64,000 bases of DNA, taken from contig NW_008705567.1 of assembly GCF_000186865.1 (NCBI RefSeq), positions 1,984,440 through 2,048,439 of the forward strand, written 5' to 3'. The first letter of the stretch is position 1. Every line of letters begins with the position of its first letter. The translations under genes were made by a program, and so were the position numbers. The notes under the pieces were generated by a model that worked only from the letters and a program-made list of their open reading frames with translations, did not search any database and had not been told where the DNA came from. Positions 62,858-64,000 of this stretch are shown here, in pieces. This DNA is from Aureococcus anophagefferens (taxonomy: Eukaryota > Sar > Pelagophyceae > Pelagomonadales > Pelagomonadaceae).

Positions 62858-64000
62858 TCAGAAGGGCGCCTCGTTCGCGCGGCGGTCCGGGCCGGGCCTT
62901 TGGTCGTCGTCGTGGTCGAGGTCGTCCGGGCCGAGGTCGTCGTCGTCCTCGTCGAGGTCGTCGTCGTGCGCGTCGTCCTCCGTCGCGAGGCGCGCGTACT
63001 CGGCGGCGGCGAAGCGGTCCCAGTCCGTGTCGAAGGGGTCGTCGCGCTTGAGGCGGTCCGCGAAGGGGTCGCGCTGCTCGAAGGCGACGAACTTGTCGAG
63101 GCTGAAGAGCGCGTCGAAGAAGACGCCGGCGACGCGCGTCTTCCGGAGCACGTCGTCCAACGTGAGCCAGAGCTTGCCGCCCGAGCCGTCGACGTTCGTC
63201 TTCTCGAGCGACGCGGGCGTGAGGAGGTCGGCCATCTGGCAGAGCACGTCCTCGAAGCCGATGACGTCGTGGCCCAGGCACTCCATGCGCCGCGCCTGCA
63301 TGTCGTAGAAGAAGGCCGCGTCGCGGACGTCGACGACGCCGTCGCCGTCGACGTCGACGCACTGGAACCAGTAGCGCATCGCCGCCTCCGTCGACTTGTC
63401 CTCCTCGCTGAGCATGAAGTAGACGAAGTCCGCGTAGGTCAGCGCGTCGGCGTCGCGCGCGGGCGACGGCGCCGCGCGCGCGTCGTCGCCGCCGCCGCCG
63501 CCGCCGCCGCGGGGCCGGCCGTCCTCGGACGAGTCGTCCCCAAAGGCCGAGCCGTCGTCGGACGCGCCGTCGTCGTCGCCCGCGAGGTCCTCGAGCGTGC
63601 GCCGCGCCGCGGGCGCCTTGGCCGGCGCGCCGGGGCCCCGCGTCGCGCGGCGGAGCGAGTCGCCGCACGCGCCGTCGCCGTACGGACGCGGCGCGGCGTC
63701 GAAGACGCGGTCGACGATGGCCCGCGACAGGCGGTGGCCGCCGTACTTCAGCACGTCGTCGCGGCTCAGGCGCGCGTCGTGGTCCCCGTCCAACTCCCAG
63801 AAGCGGCAGTAGAGGACGTAAAAGTGCTCGTAGCTAAAGTACGAGAGCTCCTTGTTGATGTCCGGGTCGCCGTCGAGCTGGACCAGGGCCTGGAGCACGC
63901 AGGGCGTCGACGGCCGCAGGAGCTCCCGGCGCGAGATCTTGCCCGTGCGGCTCAGGTTCACGCGGTAGTAGAGCCGCGCGGTCACGGTCGCCGCGTACTT
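62858..64000 (-). CDS. PP2A regulatory subunit B''-type EF-hand protein (5' partial)
   Basis: The coding frame runs off the right edge; at least 380 residues are present. KYAATVTARLYYRVNLSRTGKISRRELLR, SYFSYEHFYVLYCRFWELDGDHDARLSRDDVLKY, TYADFVYFMLSEEDKSTEAAMRYWFQCVDVDGDGVVDVRD and CQMADLLTP follow the PPP2R3/PR72/TON2 family. They include two canonical EF-hand loops (DGDHDARLSRDD, DVDGDGVVDVRD). It would target PP2A to substrates in a Ca2+-dependent way. An unusual ~75-residue disordered Asp/Gly/Ser insertion lies between the EF-hands (poly-Gly near 63490-63510), and the C-terminus is strongly acidic. The N-terminus lies beyond 64000. Confidence 0.85.
   Translation of the reverse strand, partial: KYAATVTARLYYRVNLSRTGKISRRELLRPSTPCVLQALVQLDGDPDINKELSYFSYEHFYVLYCRFWELDGDHDARLSRDDVLKYGGHRLSRAIVDRVFDAAPRPYGDGACGDSLRRATRGPGAPAKAPAARRTLEDLAGDDDGASDDGSAFGDDSSEDGRPRGGGGGGGDDARAAPSPARDADALTYADFVYFMLSEEDKSTEAAMRYWFQCVDVDGDGVVDVRDAAFFYDMQARRMECLGHDVIGFEDVLCQMADLLTPASLEKTNVDGSGGKLWLTLDDVLRKTRVAGVFFDALFSLDKFVAFEQRDPFADRLKRDDPFDTDWDRFAAAEYARLATEDDAHDDDLDEDDDDLGPDDLDHDDDQRPGPDRRANEAPF

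Overview
The window looks like nuclear DNA of a GC-rich marine stramenopile alga, most likely a pelagophyte close to Aureococcus or Pelagomonas. The evidence is: about 34 densely packed genes with strong G/C third positions; eukaryotic proteins (Rab GTPase, F-BAR, PP2A B'', ABCC transporter, actin-like protein, O-fucosyltransferase); a bipartite plastid/thylakoid leader on the protein at 44912-45484; short introns with frequent GC donors; and, above all, seven introner elements (short transposons that act as introns). Two 50-N gaps (14598-14647, 49520-49569) show it is a scaffolded draft.

Layout. 1-4.8 kb: bactofilin, class V aminotransferase, LRR protein (introner A1), ankyrin protein. 4.8-13.4 kb: coiled-coil protein, FAD oxidoreductase, Cys-rich protein, orphan actin-like protein, multi-pass transporter-like protein. 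13.4-18.2 kb: two-pore K+ channel interrupted by a gap, a CLC-channel fragment, a 1.1 kb gene-poor stretch, a TPT/nucleotide-sugar transporter. 18.5-23.5 kb: full-length ABCC transporter carrying introners B1 and A2. 23.6-31.9 kb: a gene with a G-run frameshift, a GT69-like glycosyltransferase, an Erv/ALR-like protein (A3), a 4-TM protein, an amidohydrolase and two unknowns. 32-40.4 kb: small ubiquitin-like-fold candidate, Rab7-like GTPase, F-BAR protein (B2), O-fucosyltransferase (A4), TPR protein with a minisatellite intron. 40.6-49.3 kb: plastid-type preprotein, FSP1/NDH2-like oxidoreductase, S51-like/LRR fusion, lumenal protein, acidic protein, FG-GAP membrane protein, SLC10A7-like transporter. 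49.6-57.4 kb: one giant ORF with four cyclic-nucleotide-gated K+-channel repeats plus a C2 domain. 57.6-64 kb: unknown AT-richer gene, EF-hand protein (B3), second ankyrin protein, methyltransferase, PP2A B'' (partial).

Genes mostly alternate strands, so most neighbours are tail-to-tail or head-to-head. Tail-to-tail stops overlap or nearly touch at 2124-2127, 27830-27833 and 38191-38197. Head-to-head pairs share promoters of roughly 90-360 bp. No operon-like pathway is evident. The recurring themes are membrane transport and signalling (K+ channels, ABC, SLC10, TPT, Ca2+-binding proteins) and glycosylation.

The standout is the introners. Two families (A, 186-192 bp; B, exactly 203 bp) sit only inside coding sequences, each flanked by an 8-bp target duplication. 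In all seven the duplicated target begins GT or GC and supplies the 5' splice site, and the terminal inverted repeat ends in CAG and supplies the 3' splice site. Removing element plus one target copy restores the frame exactly. Both families occur in both orientations, and their bodies are homologous although their terminal repeats are unrelated.
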